The notes under the pieces were generated by a model. It did no database searches. It worked only from the letters and a program-made list of their open reading frames with translations, and was not told where the DNA came from. The position numbers and the translations under genes are program-made. From assembly GCF_045209745.1 (NCBI RefSeq), contig NZ_CP109273.1:2108001-2172000 (forward strand): a DNA stretch of 64,000 nucleotides. The letters run 5' to 3'. Below, piece by piece: positions 17,541 to 25,163 of this stretch. Source of the DNA: Micromonospora sp045209745 (GTDB lineage: Bacteria; Actinomycetota; Actinomycetes; Mycobacteriales; Micromonosporaceae). The first letter of the stretch is position 1, and every line of letters starts with the position of its first letter.

Positions 17541-17936
17541 TCAGGTCGCGGCGATGGCGGCCTGGCTCTCCGACCAGACCCGCATGATGTCCCGCACAGA
17601 GATCACCCCGGCCACCTCTCGGCCGTCCAGCACCACCAGGTGCCGGAACCCGCCCCGGGCCATCGCGGCGGCAGCCTCGGCCACCGTCCACTCCGGGCCC
17701 GCGTAGACCACGTCCCAGGTCAGGTGGGCGCCGGTGCGTTCCACGTCGCAGTCCAGGCCAGCGCCGATGGCCTTCAACACGTCGCGTTCGGTCATGATCC
17801 CAACGCCCTCGGAATCCGGATCGATCACGACCGCCGACCCGACACCGCGGGCCGACATCATCCGGGCCGCCTGACGGAGCGTGTGCTCCGGACCGACGAC
17901 GAGGACCTGGCTGGACATCGCATCCCGTACCTGCAT
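17541..17936 (-). CDS. CBS-domain pair protein
   Basis: The ~131-residue protein consists only of two CBS motifs: VGPEHTLRQAARMMSARGVGSAVVID with GIMTERDVLKAI, and TVAEAAAAMARGGFRHLVVLD with GVISVRDIMRVW. Tandem CBS domains bind adenosyl ligands such as AMP, ATP or SAM. Stand-alone copies of this type are common and often stress-induced in actinobacteria. ATG 17936 has AAAGGGG upstream; GTG 17939 is an equally close alternative. Confidence 0.85.
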   Translation of the reverse strand: MQVRDAMSSQVLVVGPEHTLRQAARMMSARGVGSAVVIDPDSEGVGIMTERDVLKAIGAGLDCDVERTGAHLTWDVVYAGPEWTVAEAAAAMARGGFRHLVVLDGREVAGVISVRDIMRVWSESQAAIAAT

Positions 17937-18083
17937 CACGCATCACCCCTTTGGGACGGTGGCATCCGGTACGGACATGGTGGTCCGTAGATGTTTCCGG
18001 GACAAGACCGAACATCGCCGAACCACCGGACGCTCGGGTCGAACGGTCTGTGAACACCATCGAGCTGGCAGGTGGCGCACGGG

Positions 18084-18285
18084 ATGCTCCACCGCGGCCC
18101 GGGCGGCTCGCTCTGCGCCGCCCTGCCCGCCGGCCCCGAGCGGCTCGCCATCGAGCTGGAGACCGACCGACGGGCGGCCGGCCCGTACGCCGCGCTCAGT
18201 GCCGAGGAGCGGCTGACCATGCTCGCCGACCTGGCGGCGTTGCCCGGCCGACCCGGTTGGCCGGAGCGGCGCGGCCACCCGGCGC
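18084..18285 (+). pseudogene. Coding-like segment without its own stop; possible gene remnant
   Basis: The 394-base gap between the CBS gene and the nucleotidyltransferase is not empty in composition. One plus-strand frame from ATG 18084 reads as a plausible protein (PERLAIELETDRRAAGPYAA, LSAEERLTMLADLAALPG) with almost every third base G or C. The frame has no stop before running out of phase into the nucleotidyltransferase gene; a shift near 18285 would reach TGA at 18299. It could be the end of a decayed gene or an overlapping short gene. No family is recognised. Confidence 0.35.
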
Positions 18286-18330
18286 TATCCTCCAGCGGTG
18301 ACGGGGAGCAGGACGAGGGAGGATGTCGCG

Positions 18331-19062
18331 ATGATCGGAATGGTGCTCGCGGCCGGAGCGGGACGCCGGCTGCGCCCGTACACCGACACCCTGCCGAAGG
18401 CGTTGGTGCCGGTGGACGGCGAGACCACGATCCTGGACATCGCGCTGGGCAACCTCGCCGAGGTCGGGCTCACCGACGTCGTGATCGTGGTCGGCTACGC
18501 GGCGGACGCGGTCCGGGAGCGGCAGGCCGACCTGGAGAAGCGGTACGGGGTCACGCTCACCCTGGTCCACAACGACAGGGCCGAGGAGTGGAACAACGCC
18601 TACTCGCTCTGGCTGGCCCGGGAGTACTTCGCGCGCGGGGTGCTGCTGGTAAACGGGGACACCGTGCACCCGGTGAGCGTGGAGAAGACCCTGCTCGCCG
18701 AGCGCGGGCCGGGCATCCTGCTCGCGGTGGACACGCTCAAGCCGCTGGCCGAGGAGGAGATGAAGACCACCTTCGACGCCGCCGGCCAGCTCACCCGGAT
18801 CACCAAGGTGATGGACCCGGGCGAGGCGTACGGGGAGTACATCGGCGCCACGCTGATCGAGCCGCAGGTCGCCGACGCCCTCGCCGATGCGCTGGAGGCG
18901 ACCTGGCGGCGTGACCCGAACCTCTACTACGAGGACGGCTACCAGGAGTTCTCCGACCGGGGCGGGGAGGTGCGGGCGGCGCCGATCGGTGACATCCCGT
19001 GGGTCGAGGTCGACAACCAGGCCGACCTGGCCCGCGCGCGGGAGATCGCGTGCCGCTACTAG
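18331..19062 (+). CDS. LicC-like sugar/polyol-phosphate nucleotidyltransferase (probable cytidylyltransferase)
   Basis: The 243-residue single-domain enzyme has the GT-A nucleotidyltransferase start MVLAAGAGRRLRPYTDTLPK with the activating lysine, VVIVVGYAA, the EWNNAYSLWLAREYF segment typical of CTP:phosphocholine cytidylyltransferases such as LicC, the metal-binding VNGDTVHP and IPWVEVDNQADLARA near the end. ATG 18331 follows GAGGGAGGA. The next gene overlaps its stop by 13 bases and makes glycerol-1-phosphate, so the likely reaction is CTP + polyol phosphate to CDP-polyol. Other phosphorylated substrates (choline, ethanolamine, inositol) are possible. Confidence 0.8.
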   Translation: MIGMVLAAGAGRRLRPYTDTLPKALVPVDGETTILDIALGNLAEVGLTDVVIVVGYAADAVRERQADLEKRYGVTLTLVHNDRAEEWNNAYSLWLAREYFARGVLLVNGDTVHPVSVEKTLLAERGPGILLAVDTLKPLAEEEMKTTFDAAGQLTRITKVMDPGEAYGEYIGATLIEPQVADALADALEATWRRDPNLYYEDGYQEFSDRGGEVRAAPIGDIPWVEVDNQADLARAREIACRY

Positions 19063-20117
19063 CGCGGAGCGTCCTGACCCCGCTGCACATCGACGTGCGG
19101 CGCGGGGCGGTCGCCGACCTGGCCGCGATCCTGGCCGACGGGCGGATCTCCGCCGGCGGTGACGTCGCGGTGGTGGTCGGCCCAGGTCAGGGTGCCCAGA
19201 TCGCGGAGCTGATCCGACCGTCGCTGCGGACGGCCGACGTGTTCACCGTCACCGGGGGGACCCTGGACGCCGCCGACGACCTCGGTGGAAAACTTCGCGC
19301 CCGGTCGTACGACGCGGTGGTCGGGATCGGCGGCGGCAAGACCATCGACGTGGCCAAGTACGCGGCGACCCGCCGGGGTCTGCCGATGGTGTCGGTCGCG
19401 ACCAGCCTCGCCAACGACGGGATCGCCTCCCCGGTGGCCAGCCTCATCACCGATGGGCTCAAGGGCTCCTACGGGGTGCACATCCCGATCGCGGTGATCG
19501 TCGACCTGGACTTCGTGGAGAGCGGCCCGGACCGGCACAACCGCGCCGGCATCGGCGACGTGATCAGCAACATCAGCGCACTTGCCGACTGGGAACTGGC
19601 CCGCCGGGTACGCGGCGAGCCGTTCGACGGCCTGGCCGCCTCGCTCTCCCGGGCGGGCGCCGAAGCGGTGCTCAACCACCCGGGCGACATGAGCGACGAC
19701 GCCTTCGTCACCGTGCTGGCCGAGGCGCTGATCTCCAGCGGCCTGGCGATGGCGATCGAGGGCACCAGCCGCCCGTGCAGTGGCGGCTGCCACGAGATCA
19801 TGCACGCCATCGACGCGCTCTTCCCCGGCACCGCCTCGCACGGCGAGCTGGCCGGGCTGGGTGCGCTGTTCTGCACCTGGCTGCGCGGGGATCTGCGCCG
19901 CTTCGGGGAGATGTCGGCCTGCCTGGCCCGGCACGGTCTGCCCCGGCTCCCCGCCGAGGTGGCGCTCACCGACGACCAGTTCATGGAGGCGGTCCAGTTC
20001 GCGCCGCGTACCCGACCGGACCGGTACACCATCCTCGAGCACCTGGCGCTGTCGCCTACCGAGACGCGGGAGCGGCTGGCAGACTACGCCGGTGCAATCC
20101 GCGACCAGCTTGGCTGA
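19050..20117 (+). CDS. sn-Glycerol-1-phosphate dehydrogenase-like (AraM/EgsA family)
   Basis: The 355-residue protein belongs to the iron-type alcohol dehydrogenase superfamily. It shows the NAD(P)-binding GIGGGKTIDVAKYAA, SVATSLANDGIASPVAS, and metal ligands in GIGDVISNISALADW, CHEIMHAID and TASHGELAGLG. This combination is that of glycerol-1-phosphate dehydrogenases (bacterial AraM, archaeal EgsA), which reduce dihydroxyacetone phosphate to the enantiomer of the usual bacterial glycerol phosphate. GTG 19050 lies inside the end of the nucleotidyltransferase gene, and the product is coupled to both neighbours. 3-Dehydroquinate-synthase-like reactions are less likely. Confidence 0.82.
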   Translation: MPLLARSVLTPLHIDVRRGAVADLAAILADGRISAGGDVAVVVGPGQGAQIAELIRPSLRTADVFTVTGGTLDAADDLGGKLRARSYDAVVGIGGGKTIDVAKYAATRRGLPMVSVATSLANDGIASPVASLITDGLKGSYGVHIPIAVIVDLDFVESGPDRHNRAGIGDVISNISALADWELARRVRGEPFDGLAASLSRAGAEAVLNHPGDMSDDAFVTVLAEALISSGLAMAIEGTSRPCSGGCHEIMHAIDALFPGTASHGELAGLGALFCTWLRGDLRRFGEMSACLARHGLPRLPAEVALTDDQFMEAVQFAPRTRPDRYTILEHLALSPTETRERLADYAGAIRDQLG

Positions 20118-20814
20118 CCCCCGTCCCACCGTCGCCGACTTCCACCGGGTGAACCGGGGCGGCGGCCTCTTCAGCGAGTCGATCAGCCAGTGGCTGGGCG
20201 CCGTCTTCGCGCTGGTCGCCCAGCGGCTCGGGCTGCGCCCGACCGCGCTGACCATCACCAACCTGGTGCTCGGGCTGGCCACCTCGGTCACCGTGGTGGC
20301 GCTCGCCGGCCCGGTCGCCGCCGGGGACGTACCGGCCTGGGTGGTCGGTCTGCTCGCCCTGGTCGGCTGGCAGGTGGCGTACTCGCTGGACTGCGCCGAC
20401 GGGCAGCTGGCCCGGGTGACCGGCCAGGGCAGCGCGGCCGGTGCCCGCGTCGACGTGCTCTGCGACGTGGCGGCGCAGATCGCCCTGGTCGCCGCCCTGG
20501 CCGCCACCGCCGTCGCGCAGGAGCCGTCGACCCCGACCTGGCTGGTGGCGACGTTCGCGGGCACCTGGATGGTCAACCTGGTCACCTCGGTGATGCAGGC
20601 CGGCCCGAACGCAGCCAGCATGGTCACCTCGACCTCGCTGCTGGTTCGCCTGGTGAAGCTGGTCCGCGACTACGGCGCGGTGATCTTCGTGGCCGCCGTG
20701 GTGCTGGCCGTAGCCCCCGCGCTGGTCCTCTGGGTGATGGTCGCGTTCACCATCGTCAACGGCGGCTTCCTGCTCGCCAGCATCGCCTTCTCCGCCCGCG
20801 CCTCCCTCCGCTGA
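20092..20814 (+). CDS. CDP-alcohol phosphatidyltransferase family membrane enzyme
   Basis: The ~240-residue membrane protein carries the complete CDP-alcohol phosphotransferase motif DG-x2-AR-x8-G-x3-D-x3-D in LDCADGQLARVTGQG, AAGARVD and VLCD. It has about six hydrophobic helices. Enzymes of this family transfer a phospho-alcohol from a CDP-linked donor to an acceptor, as in phosphatidylinositol-phosphate or di-myo-inositol-phosphate synthesis. GTG 20092 overlaps the dehydrogenase stop by 26 bases (TTG 20107 is possible). With the two genes before it this makes a three-step unit: make a polyol phosphate, activate it with CTP, transfer it. The acceptor is not known. Confidence 0.85.
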   Translation: MQSATSLADPRPTVADFHRVNRGGGLFSESISQWLGAVFALVAQRLGLRPTALTITNLVLGLATSVTVVALAGPVAAGDVPAWVVGLLALVGWQVAYSLDCADGQLARVTGQGSAAGARVDVLCDVAAQIALVAALAATAVAQEPSTPTWLVATFAGTWMVNLVTSVMQAGPNAASMVTSTSLLVRLVKLVRDYGAVIFVAAVVLAVAPALVLWVMVAFTIVNGGFLLASIAFSARASLR

Positions 20815-20890
20815 CCCCACCGCGCCCCGCATCCGCGCCGCCCCGCACCGCACCGCCCGCGCCGCCCGCGCCGCCCACGGCGCGCCGCGC

Positions 20891-20948
20891 CGATCTAGGG
20901 CACATCGTCGTTAGTTGATCTCCAATAACTGCGATTCGCCCTAGATCG
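20891..20948. repeat. Palindromic intergenic element, GATCTAGGGC family, copy A
   Basis: The ends CGATCTAGGGC and GCCCTAGATCG are perfect 11-bp inverted arms. The interior is itself an imperfect inverted repeat (ATCGTCGTTAGTTG against CAATAACTGCGAT). The left flank is a C-rich run and the right flank a G-rich run, so the whole of about 20820-21040 could fold as one large cruciform. It lies between convergent genes. A second copy is at 37758-37821. Confidence 0.8.
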
Positions 20949-21042
20949 GCGGGGGGCAGGGCACGGCGGGGCACGGCACGGGGCGCGGCGCGGCGCGGCG
21001 CGGGGCGGGGCAGACAGGGCGCGGGGCAGGGCAGGGCGCGGT

Positions 21043-22347
21043 TCAGGGGCGGGTGGGGGTGCGAGCCAGACCGGCGTAGATGTCGAGGAGGCGCTTGGTG
21101 ACCACGTCCGGGTGGAAGGTCTGTTCGTAGCGGAGCCGAGCCGGCCCGGCCAGGGCGGCGGCGCCGGCCCGGGCGACGGGGAGCGCGGCGGCCAGTGCGG
21201 CCGGCTCCGGCGACACCACCCAGCCTGCGGTCCCGGTGCGCACACCGGCCGGCATCGACACTCGGCCACCTCCGGCGGGCTCGGAGGCGACCGCGGAGGC
21301 GACCGCGGAGGCGACCGCGGAGGCGACCGCGGCGGGGCCGGTGCCGGCGGGCTCGTGCGGGGCGTCGGCCCCGACCAGGTACGGAATGCCGCCCAACGCC
21401 GTGCCGAGGACCGGCCGGCCGCTCGCCATCGCCTCGATGATCACGGTCGGGAGCACGTCGTGCCACATGGCGGCGGCGATCACCACCGCGCTCGCCTCGA
21501 CCGCGGCCCGCACGCCGGCCCGGTCGAGCTGACCGAGGTAGACCACGTCGGGTCGCTCGGCGGCAGCCGCCTCGACGAGCGGGCGCAGCTCGCCGTCGCC
21601 CGCCACGCGCAGTGTGCCCAGTGCGCCGACCGGGTGCCGGCGCCAGGCGTCCAGCAGCAGGTCGACGCCCTTCTCGGGTGAGAGCCGGGCCATGTAGAGG
21701 AACCCGTCACCGAGCGGTGTCGGCCGGCCCGGGTCGGGCACGGAATTCGGCTTCACCACGATCCGGTCGTCCGGGATGCCGTAGTCACGGAGGTGATCGG
21801 CGATCGCCGAGGTGAGCGCAATGTACCGATCCACCGACCGCCAGGTGCCCCGGTGCACGGCCAGGGTGGTCGCCATCAACGCGCTCTGCACCGCCGAGTC
21901 GCGGTAGCAGCGATGCTTGATCGCCGGCACGCCCAGCGCACGGCCCTTGCAGTCCTGGCAGATCACGCCGTCGCGGAAGTAGATCCCCGACGAGCAGACC
22001 TGCCGGTAGTTGTGCACCGTCTGCACCACCGGCACGCCGTGGCGGTGCGCGGTCCGCACCACCCAGGGCGACAGCAGGGGGTACGGGTTGTGCAGGTGCA
22101 GAACGTCCGGTTGGTGCTCGGTGAGCAGCCGGCTCAGGTCGTGCTGGGCGCGCGGAGCCCAGATCGGCGAGATCGGCAGCAGCGCCTTCGCCGCCTTCGA
22201 CATCGACGGGATCTCGTCCGAACTGCGGATGAAGGGCAGCACCTCGACGCCAGCGGCGGTGAGCTGAGCGATCTCCAAATCGACGATCGTGTTCTCACCG
22301 GAGGGCTGGGCTTCCCGGTACCGGTTGTGCGCCACCACGATTCTCAC
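21043..22347 (-). CDS. Family 4 glycosyltransferase
   Basis: The 434-residue GT-B enzyme has an N-terminal acceptor lobe (VVAHNRY, LHLHNPYPLLSPWV, VVQTVHNYRQVC with a cysteine pair CQDCKG typical of GT4 enzymes of exopolysaccharide clusters) and a nucleotide-sugar lobe (YMARLSPEKGVDLLLDAW, VAGDGEL, and the EX7E-type region VLPTVIIEAMASGRPVLGT). Start GTG 22347. A Val-Ala-Ser repeat (see 21283-21330) interrupts the C-terminal lobe after GGIPYLVG. It converges on the CDP-alcohol transferase operon, so a joint role in a surface glycolipid or polymer is plausible but not proved. Confidence 0.85.
   Translation of the reverse strand: MRIVVAHNRYREAQPSGENTIVDLEIAQLTAAGVEVLPFIRSSDEIPSMSKAAKALLPISPIWAPRAQHDLSRLLTEHQPDVLHLHNPYPLLSPWVVRTAHRHGVPVVQTVHNYRQVCSSGIYFRDGVICQDCKGRALGVPAIKHRCYRDSAVQSALMATTLAVHRGTWRSVDRYIALTSAIADHLRDYGIPDDRIVVKPNSVPDPGRPTPLGDGFLYMARLSPEKGVDLLLDAWRRHPVGALGTLRVAGDGELRPLVEAAAAERPDVVYLGQLDRAGVRAAVEASAVVIAAAMWHDVLPTVIIEAMASGRPVLGTALGGIPYLVGADAPHEPAGTGPAAVASAVASAVASAVASEPAGGGRVSMPAGVRTGTAGWVVSPEPAALAAALPVARAGAAALAGPARLRYEQTFHPDVVTKRLLDIYAGLARTPTRP
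21283..21330 (-). repeat. Four tandem 12-bp repeats in the GT4 gene
   Basis: GGAGGCGACCGC is repeated four times without mismatch. On the coding strand it gives repeated Ala-Val-Ala-Ser units in a low-complexity insertion (about residues 340-360) between the donor-binding lobe and the C-terminal helix. The unit is four codons, so copy number can vary in frame. Confidence 0.9.
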
Positions 22348-22427
22348 AGAGCTCGCCTTTCGTTCGCGATTGCGGGACTCGCAAGCTCATTCCTCGCGCT
22401 CACCGGAAAGAAGGCTACCGTTGTGTC

Positions 22428-23288
22428 GTGCCCGAACTACCGGAGGTTGAGGCGCTCGCGGGTTACCTGCGACAGCGCGCGGTGGGGCGGCGTGTCGATC
22501 GGCTGGAGATCGCCGCGATCAGCGCCCTGAAGACGTACGAACCGGCGCCGACCGCGGTCACCGGTCGGGCGGTGGTGGACGCCAGCCGACACGGCAAGTT
22601 CCTCGATGTCCTCTTCGAGGGTGGTCTGCACCTGGTGGTGCACCTGGCCCGGGCGGGCTGGCTGCACTACCGGGAGGCGTTCCCGGCCACCACCCCGTTG
22701 CGTCCTGGCAAGGGCCCGATCGCGCTGCGCGTACGCCTCGACGACGGCTCCGGCTTCGACCTCACCGAGGCCGGCACCCAGAAGAAGTTGGCCGCGTACC
22801 TGGTCACCGACCTGGCGGCGGTGCCCGGGGTGGCCAAGCTGGGCCCGGACGCGCTCGCGGCGGACCTGCCCGCCTTCGCCGAGCGACTGCGTGGCCGGCG
22901 GGGGCAGGTCAAGGGGGTCCTGACCGACCAGTCGGTGCTGTCCGGGGTGGGTAACGCGTACTCCGATGAGATCCTGCACGCCGCGAAGCTGTCCCCGTTC
23001 GCAATCACCGATCGGCTCACCGACGCCCAGATGGCCACGCTGCACGCGGCCACCCGGCGGGTCCTCGGTGACGCGGTCGAGCGGTCCCTCGGTCAGCGGG
23101 CCGCCGAGCTGAAGGGCGAGAAGCGCTCCGGGTTGAAGGTGCACGCCCGCACCGGGTTGCCCTGCCCGGTGTGCGGCGACACCGTACGCGAGGTGTCGTT
23201 CGCCGACTCCAGCCTTCAGTACTGCCCCACGTGCCAGACCGGTGGCAAGCCGCTCGCTGACCGACGGTTGTCCCGTCTCGTACGGTGA
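22428..23288 (+). CDS. Fpg/Nei-family DNA glycosylase/AP lyase
   Basis: The 286-residue base-excision-repair enzyme begins VPELPEVEAL: after processing, Pro2 is the Schiff-base nucleophile and Glu3 the acid. It has the DNA-contacting SRHGKFLDV lysine, the helix-two-turn-helix GVLTDQSVLSGVGNAYSDEIL and a C-terminal zinc finger (CPVC and CPTC). It removes oxidised bases and nicks the abasic site. GTG 22428 follows TACCGT by 6 nt, so the mRNA is probably leaderless. Sequence alone does not settle 8-oxoguanine versus oxidised-pyrimidine preference. Confidence 0.9.
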   Translation: MPELPEVEALAGYLRQRAVGRRVDRLEIAAISALKTYEPAPTAVTGRAVVDASRHGKFLDVLFEGGLHLVVHLARAGWLHYREAFPATTPLRPGKGPIALRVRLDDGSGFDLTEAGTQKKLAAYLVTDLAAVPGVAKLGPDALAADLPAFAERLRGRRGQVKGVLTDQSVLSGVGNAYSDEILHAAKLSPFAITDRLTDAQMATLHAATRRVLGDAVERSLGQRAAELKGEKRSGLKVHARTGLPCPVCGDTVREVSFADSSLQYCPTCQTGGKPLADRRLSRLVR

Positions 23289-23376
23289 GTAATGCCACTC
23301 GGCGACTACGGAGCGGAATCGCCCTCGCTGAGCGGAAGCTCCCGTCCGCCGTTCTCGCCACAGGCGCATCCATCGG

Positions 23377-23475
23377 TATAGTGGCCCGGTCCCCGGCTTC
23401 TGAAATGGTGCAGAGCCGGCCAGATCCAGCCGGCACCATCGGTCGCCAATCTCCTTCGGGGCGGCGACCGGTCGG
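23377..23475 (+). promoter_or_regulatory. Putative promoter and structured leader of the sugar transferase gene
   Basis: A TATAGT hexamer (23377-23382) could be the -10 of a promoter about 155 bases before the sugar transferase. The expected leader folds into two hairpins: ATGGT..GCCGGC (23405-23420) with GCCGGCACCAT (23429-23439), and CGGTCGCC (23440-23447) with GGCGACCG (23463-23470). No known riboswitch consensus is recognised. The rest of the 252-base gap shows nothing. Confidence 0.4.
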
Positions 23476-23540
23476 AGCCCGCGTGGGAGACTGGGACGGT
23501 GGGCGACCCGGGCCCTCACGCCGAGTGAGCGGCCCGTGTC

Positions 23541-25124
23541 ATGCGGGAGGACATGGGTGAGGTGACGGCAAGCCTCCAGCGCCCGGTAACCAACGAAGGC
23601 CGGAGCAGACTCGTGCGGCACGTCGACAGCTTCGAGATCCAGCCGCCGACGCCGCCGTCACACAACGGCGTCCCTCGGTCGGCGTGGACCCGGGCGCGGC
23701 GTCGTGTCTCCCGCTGGCACCGCCCCTACATCGCGATCCTGCTGCTGCTGGACTTCGGCGCGGCCGCGTTCGCCAGCTGGATCGCGATCCAACTCTTCGA
23801 CCAGGCTGCCTCCGGGTTCAACGACCTCAAGCAGGACCCGACCTGGTTCCACACCGTTTCGTACCTGCTGCTCCCGCTCGGCTGGGTGGTCATCCTCTGG
23901 AGCAACAGGGCCTACGACCGGCGCTATCTGGGCCTCGGCCCGGACGAGTTCAAGCGGGTCATCAGGGCCGCGGTGACCGTCGCCGCGAGCGTGTCGTTCC
24001 TCGCGTTCGCCACCAAGACCGCGCTGTCCCGCTGGACGGTCGGCACGGCGCTGCTCGGGGCGCTGCTGTTGATCCTGTGGGGCCGTTTCGTGGCCCGCTG
24101 GGCGCTGCACTACATCCGTCGGCGGGCCGGTCAGGCCGCCCACCGGATGGTGCTGGTCGGCACCCTGCCCGAATGCCTGGAGGTCTACGCGGCGGTCACC
24201 CGCAGCCCGGCCGCCGGGCTGATGCCCGTCGCCATCCACATCACCGACGGGTACGCGGCGGCCCGCGGGATGCCGACCCCGGTTCCGGTGTACGCCGGAC
24301 GCGACGTTCTGGCCCTGGTTCGTGAGGTCGGCGGCGACACCATCGCCGTCTGCGGGTCGGCCAGCGCCGAGCCGGGCGAGTTGCGCCGGCTGGCCTGGCA
24401 ACTGGAGGGCTCCGGCGTCGACCTGGTGGTCGCCCCGCAGCTCACCGACATCGCCGGCCCTCGGGTGCACATCCGACCGATCGAGGGTCTGCCGCTGCTG
24501 CACGTCGAGGAGCCGACCCTCTCCGGGCCGGCGCTGCTGGCCAAGAATCTGATGGACCGGGTCGCTGCCGGCCTCGGCCTGCTGCTGCTGGTCCCGCTCT
24601 TCCTGGCCATCGCCGTGGCGATCCAGATCTCCGATCGTGGGCCGGTCTTCTTCCGCCAGCCCCGGGTGGGGCACGAGGGGCGCACGTTCCGGGTGTGGAA
24701 GTTCCGGACCATGTACGTCGACGCGGAGGATCGGCTGGCCAGCCTGGTCGACCGGAACGAGACCGACGGCATGCTGTTCAAGATGAAGCAGGACCCGCGG
24801 GTCTTCCCCGTCGGTCGCTTCCTGCGGGCCTCGTCGTTGGACGAGTTGCCGCAGTTGATCAACGTGCTCTGGGGTGAGATGTCGCTGGTCGGGCCCCGCC
24901 CGCTGCCGGCCGACGACGGCGACTTCCTGGGTGACGTGCGGCGGCGGTTGCTGGTCCGTCCCGGTATGACCGGCCTGTGGCAGGTCTCCGGCCGCTCCGA
25001 CCTGTCCTGGGACGAGTCGGTCCGACTGGACCTCTACTACGTCGACAACTGGTCGCTCGCGTACGACCTGAGCATCCTGTGGCGCACCGTCGGAGTGGTG
25101 CTCGCCCGCAAGGGCGCGTACTAG
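23541..25124 (+). CDS. Polyprenyl-phosphate sugar-1-phosphate transferase (exopolysaccharide priming enzyme)
   Basis: The ~527-residue membrane protein has four or five N-terminal helices, a cytoplasmic Rossmann-like domain (MVLVGTLPECLEVY) and a C-terminal bacterial sugar transferase catalytic domain: VWKFRTMYVDAE, SLDELPQLINVLWGEMSLVG with PRP, and MTGLWQVSGRSDLSWDE. This is the WbaP/CpsE/GumD architecture that moves a sugar-1-phosphate onto undecaprenyl phosphate to begin glycan assembly. The start is uncertain: ATG 23541 gives the longest form, ATG 23553 or GTG 23562 are also in frame, and GTG 23562 has GGGAGGA about 10 nt upstream. No polymerase or flippase gene is adjacent. Confidence 0.88.
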   Translation: MREDMGEVTASLQRPVTNEGRSRLVRHVDSFEIQPPTPPSHNGVPRSAWTRARRRVSRWHRPYIAILLLLDFGAAAFASWIAIQLFDQAASGFNDLKQDPTWFHTVSYLLLPLGWVVILWSNRAYDRRYLGLGPDEFKRVIRAAVTVAASVSFLAFATKTALSRWTVGTALLGALLLILWGRFVARWALHYIRRRAGQAAHRMVLVGTLPECLEVYAAVTRSPAAGLMPVAIHITDGYAAARGMPTPVPVYAGRDVLALVREVGGDTIAVCGSASAEPGELRRLAWQLEGSGVDLVVAPQLTDIAGPRVHIRPIEGLPLLHVEEPTLSGPALLAKNLMDRVAAGLGLLLLVPLFLAIAVAIQISDRGPVFFRQPRVGHEGRTFRVWKFRTMYVDAEDRLASLVDRNETDGMLFKMKQDPRVFPVGRFLRASSLDELPQLINVLWGEMSLVGPRPLPADDGDFLGDVRRRLLVRPGMTGLWQVSGRSDLSWDESVRLDLYYVDNWSLAYDLSILWRTVGVVLARKGAY

Positions 25125-25163
25125 GGGGTTGGCGCGCCGGGTCGCAGGGGCAAGGATCACCGC

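Noticed and set aside
18331..20814. Archaeal-type membrane lipid synthesis
   Set aside because: Glycerol-1-phosphate dehydrogenase alone is not enough; no geranylgeranylglyceryl-phosphate synthase or prenyl ether genes are in the window.
21283..21330. CRISPR-like array
   Set aside because: The 12-bp units are contiguous without spacers and lie in frame within a glycosyltransferase gene.
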